Notes under the pieces: generated by a model | Seen by the model: the letters and a program-made list of their open reading frames with translations, nothing else | Databases searched by the model: none | Told to the model about the DNA's origin: nothing | DNA from: Blastomyces gilchristii SLH14081 | Taxonomy: Eukaryota > Ascomycota > Eurotiomycetes > Onygenales > Ajellomycetaceae | DNA: 64,000 nucleotides | Reading direction: 5' to 3' | Assembly (NCBI RefSeq): GCF_000003855.2 | Contig: NW_003101672.1 | Location: forward strand, 1,956,672-2,020,671 | Part shown: positions 62,801 to 64,000 of the stretch, one piece after another | Layout of the letters: the number at the start of each line of letters is the position of its first letter | How positions within the stretch are numbered: the first letter of the stretch is position 1 | Program-made: the position numbers and the translations under genes

Positions 62801-63420
62801 TCTTTTACAGAGTACTATACTGTAGCATCTCTACTAGATCTCTTCTGTTAAGTTAATATCTACACTTCTCAAGATTGAACAGAGAAGAAATGAGACTTAT
62901 ATATTAAATTAGTCTGAGACTACTACAATGTCAACTATCAGAGATTTGAATGAGCAGATGTTCAAGATATAAAGATAGTGAAATACAATTCTCTAGTAAG
63001 TAACAATCTTTGATAACACTTCATATCATATAGAACTATAATACTAACTTTAAAACAGAACTTATATATATTAATTACAACTGAAAATCAGATAAAACTA
63101 TATACTTATAAAACTGAATTTAACTGCTATCTTTAAGATAATCTGATGAATTTATATATCAAATCAATTCTAGAGTTATGAAAAATTGTTGAGAGTATAT
63201 ATTCAACTGTTACACTGATAGTATATGATATTCTGATAATTTTATTGATAGAAGTGAGAATGAAGTGAAAGTATAACTTAAGTTGAGATATTTATCACTA
63301 TCACTGAGAACAATTATAAGAAAAAATAATTAAGAAACTCATGATTATAAAATATGAAATTATCAGACAGTTTAATATCTCTGATCACAGTATATCAGAG
63401 AAGTATAGTTTTCATGAGAA
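59820..63420 (+). mobile_element. hAT-type DNA transposon remnant
   Basis: Plus-strand translation, though full of stops, keeps hAT transposase landmarks in order: TIITDNAVNN at 61,971-62,000 (family: TxDNAxNN), CIAYVIQL at about 62,070-62,093 (family: C.AH.L.L), and NKLAYYYSKT with ASLLDL at about 62,765-62,850 (late hAT region). Upstream (59,850-60,600) a CEYCH motif followed by a lysine-rich stretch could be a finger-like N-terminus. Several intervals look like introns, for example GTAAGT near 62,998, TACTAAC and CAG by 63,059. Terminal inverted repeats could not be set, so the ends are approximate. Confidence 0.62.
60554..60575 (+). repeat. GAA trinucleotide run
   Basis: About seven AAG/GAA units within the lysine-rich region of the hAT-associated sequence. 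Confidence 0.75.
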
Positions 63421-63694
63421 AGTAAAGAATAAACTTGTATAAGAATGTATTTAGTTATTTCATGAGCATTATCAATAATCATTATCAAATTCTGATTATA
63501 TAAGCAATCACTGAATGAACTGAATGAGACTGATTTTGATCTTCAGTCTCAGTCTCATTCTGATTTTGAAAGAATGATCATCTTTCACAGTTTATTCTGA
63601 GAAATTACTCTCATTTCACTGTTCTTGAATTAAATCTGGTCATTTTTCACATCATTTCTCTCAGAAATGATTCATTTTCAGATTTTTTTGAGGC

Positions 63695-63741
63695 TTGGTC
63701 CTGGTGAGACTCATGTCAAGAAATGTATGAGACCAGATCAA
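63695..63741. repeat. second copy of the short dispersed repeat at 23,311
   Basis: Starts TTGGTCCTGGTGAGACTC and is C-to-T/G-to-A altered relative to the copy at 23,311. A related GAGACCAG(G)ATCAAA also lies at 58,011. Confidence 0.55.
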
Positions 63742-63783
63742 ATGAGATTAAATGTGAAATTCATGGTCCCGCCGGCCAGTCTA

Positions 63784-63793
63784 GGCTCATAAC
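63784..63793 (-). other. Copia primer-binding site matching initiator tRNA-Met anticodon loop
   Basis: Immediately inside the 5' LTR the minus strand reads GTTATGAGCC. Its complement GGCTCATAAC is the anticodon stem-loop sequence of initiator tRNA-Met (CAT anticodon). Drosophila copia and yeast Ty5 prime from this internal site using a half-tRNA. Confidence 0.7.
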
Positions 63794-64000
63794 TGTCAGA
63801 TTGAGTGTCACAGATGAATATGTTAAAGATATATAAATCTTATATATATCAAGATCTGCTTATTATATTATCTGTACACTATCTAATATATCAATTTCAT
63901 ACAAAAGATAGAGCTATTTATAGTAAAATATATATGTGAGTTAAGAGAGCTAGTATAAGTGAGTATTAGATAAGTATTATAGTAAGCTGATGATAATGAG
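63794..64000 (-). repeat. Copia 5' LTR, cut by the window end
   Basis: Starts TGTCAGATTG and aligns with 38,913 onward over all 207 visible bases. By the length of its partner it should end near 64,061. Confidence 0.88.

Larger units (their letters stand above)
38913..64000 (-). mobile_element. Ty1/Copia retrotransposon, RIP-decayed, split by nested insertions
   Basis: The element is read from high to low coordinates and its 5' LTR runs past the window end. Order found: 5' LTR (from 63,794), primer-binding site, 5' region, gag with a CxC...H....C knuckle (56,712-56,747), integrase (48,128-47,652 and 42,014-41,730), reverse transcriptase with an FYINNIII box (40,275-40,300; the family has YVDD), RNase H with a DLTK end (39,361-39,400), and 3' LTR 38,913-39,180. 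This gag-IN-RT-RH order defines Copia. Stops occur throughout, largely where the family has Trp or Gln, and D-to-N changes hit the RT catalytic box, as RIP would produce. Two Gypsy elements and a hAT remnant lie inside. It cannot encode functional protein. Confidence 0.82.

Noticed and set aside
38913..64000. Centromere or subtelomere assignment for the AT-rich block
   Set aside because: A 25-kb nest of dead elements is compatible with either, but no telomere repeat or centromere-specific feature is seen.
1..64000. CRISPR arrays, operons or bacterial features
   Set aside because: The window is eukaryotic; the repeats are LTRs, tandem repeats and microsatellites, and no regularly spaced short repeats are found.

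Overview
The window comes from the nuclear genome of a filamentous ascomycete. Genes are split by short introns (about 55-180 bp) with GT...AG ends and CTAAC/CTGAC-type branch sites, promoters carry long pyrimidine tracts, and the repeats show the C-to-T/G-to-A decay expected from repeat-induced point mutation (RIP). Gene-rich DNA next to a very AT-rich tract of Ty3/Gypsy and Ty1/Copia elements recalls the GC-poor isochores of Onygenales such as Blastomyces or Emmonsia. That placement is an inference; no species marker was identified.

Bases 1-38,900 form a gene island. In order: the 5' part of a TFIIIC delta-type WD40 subunit (-, cut by the window start); a decayed fungal rhodopsin-domain membrane protein gene (-); ALG1 mannosyltransferase (-); an MSC2-type zinc transporter (+); mitochondrial acetyl-CoA C-acetyltransferase (-); the E2 enzyme UBC2/RAD6 (+); conventional kinesin heavy chain (+); bleomycin hydrolase (+); a histidine phosphatase-superfamily protein (+); a 5'-nucleotidase/metallophosphoesterase (+); a ten-exon LaeA-like methyltransferase (+); and LCP5, a U3 snoRNP/ribosome biogenesis factor (+). 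They are unrelated housekeeping genes, not an operon or a metabolite cluster. Exon junctions were placed by reading splice sites and checking that phase and conserved motifs continue.

Bases 38,913-64,000 have no intact host gene. A Ty1/Copia element on the minus strand (3' LTR 38,913-39,180; 5' LTR starting 63,794 and running off the window) has been split by later insertions. Gypsy-1 (42,020-47,651, +, chromodomain type, 318-bp LTRs) sits inside the Copia integrase. Gypsy-2 (48,129-55,915, -, 533-bp LTRs) lies between Copia integrase and gag. A hAT-type transposase remnant lies at about 59.8-63.4 kb. All are riddled with stops and appear dead.

The main points for a second look are the four-element nest with matching LTR pairs; a Copia primer-binding site that matches the anticodon loop of initiator tRNA-Met (half-tRNA priming); CpG-bearing, little-mutated outer edges on the nested Gypsy LTRs; a 137-bp triple tandem repeat in the Copia 5' region; the rhodopsin-domain pseudogene; and regulatory palindromes in several promoters.
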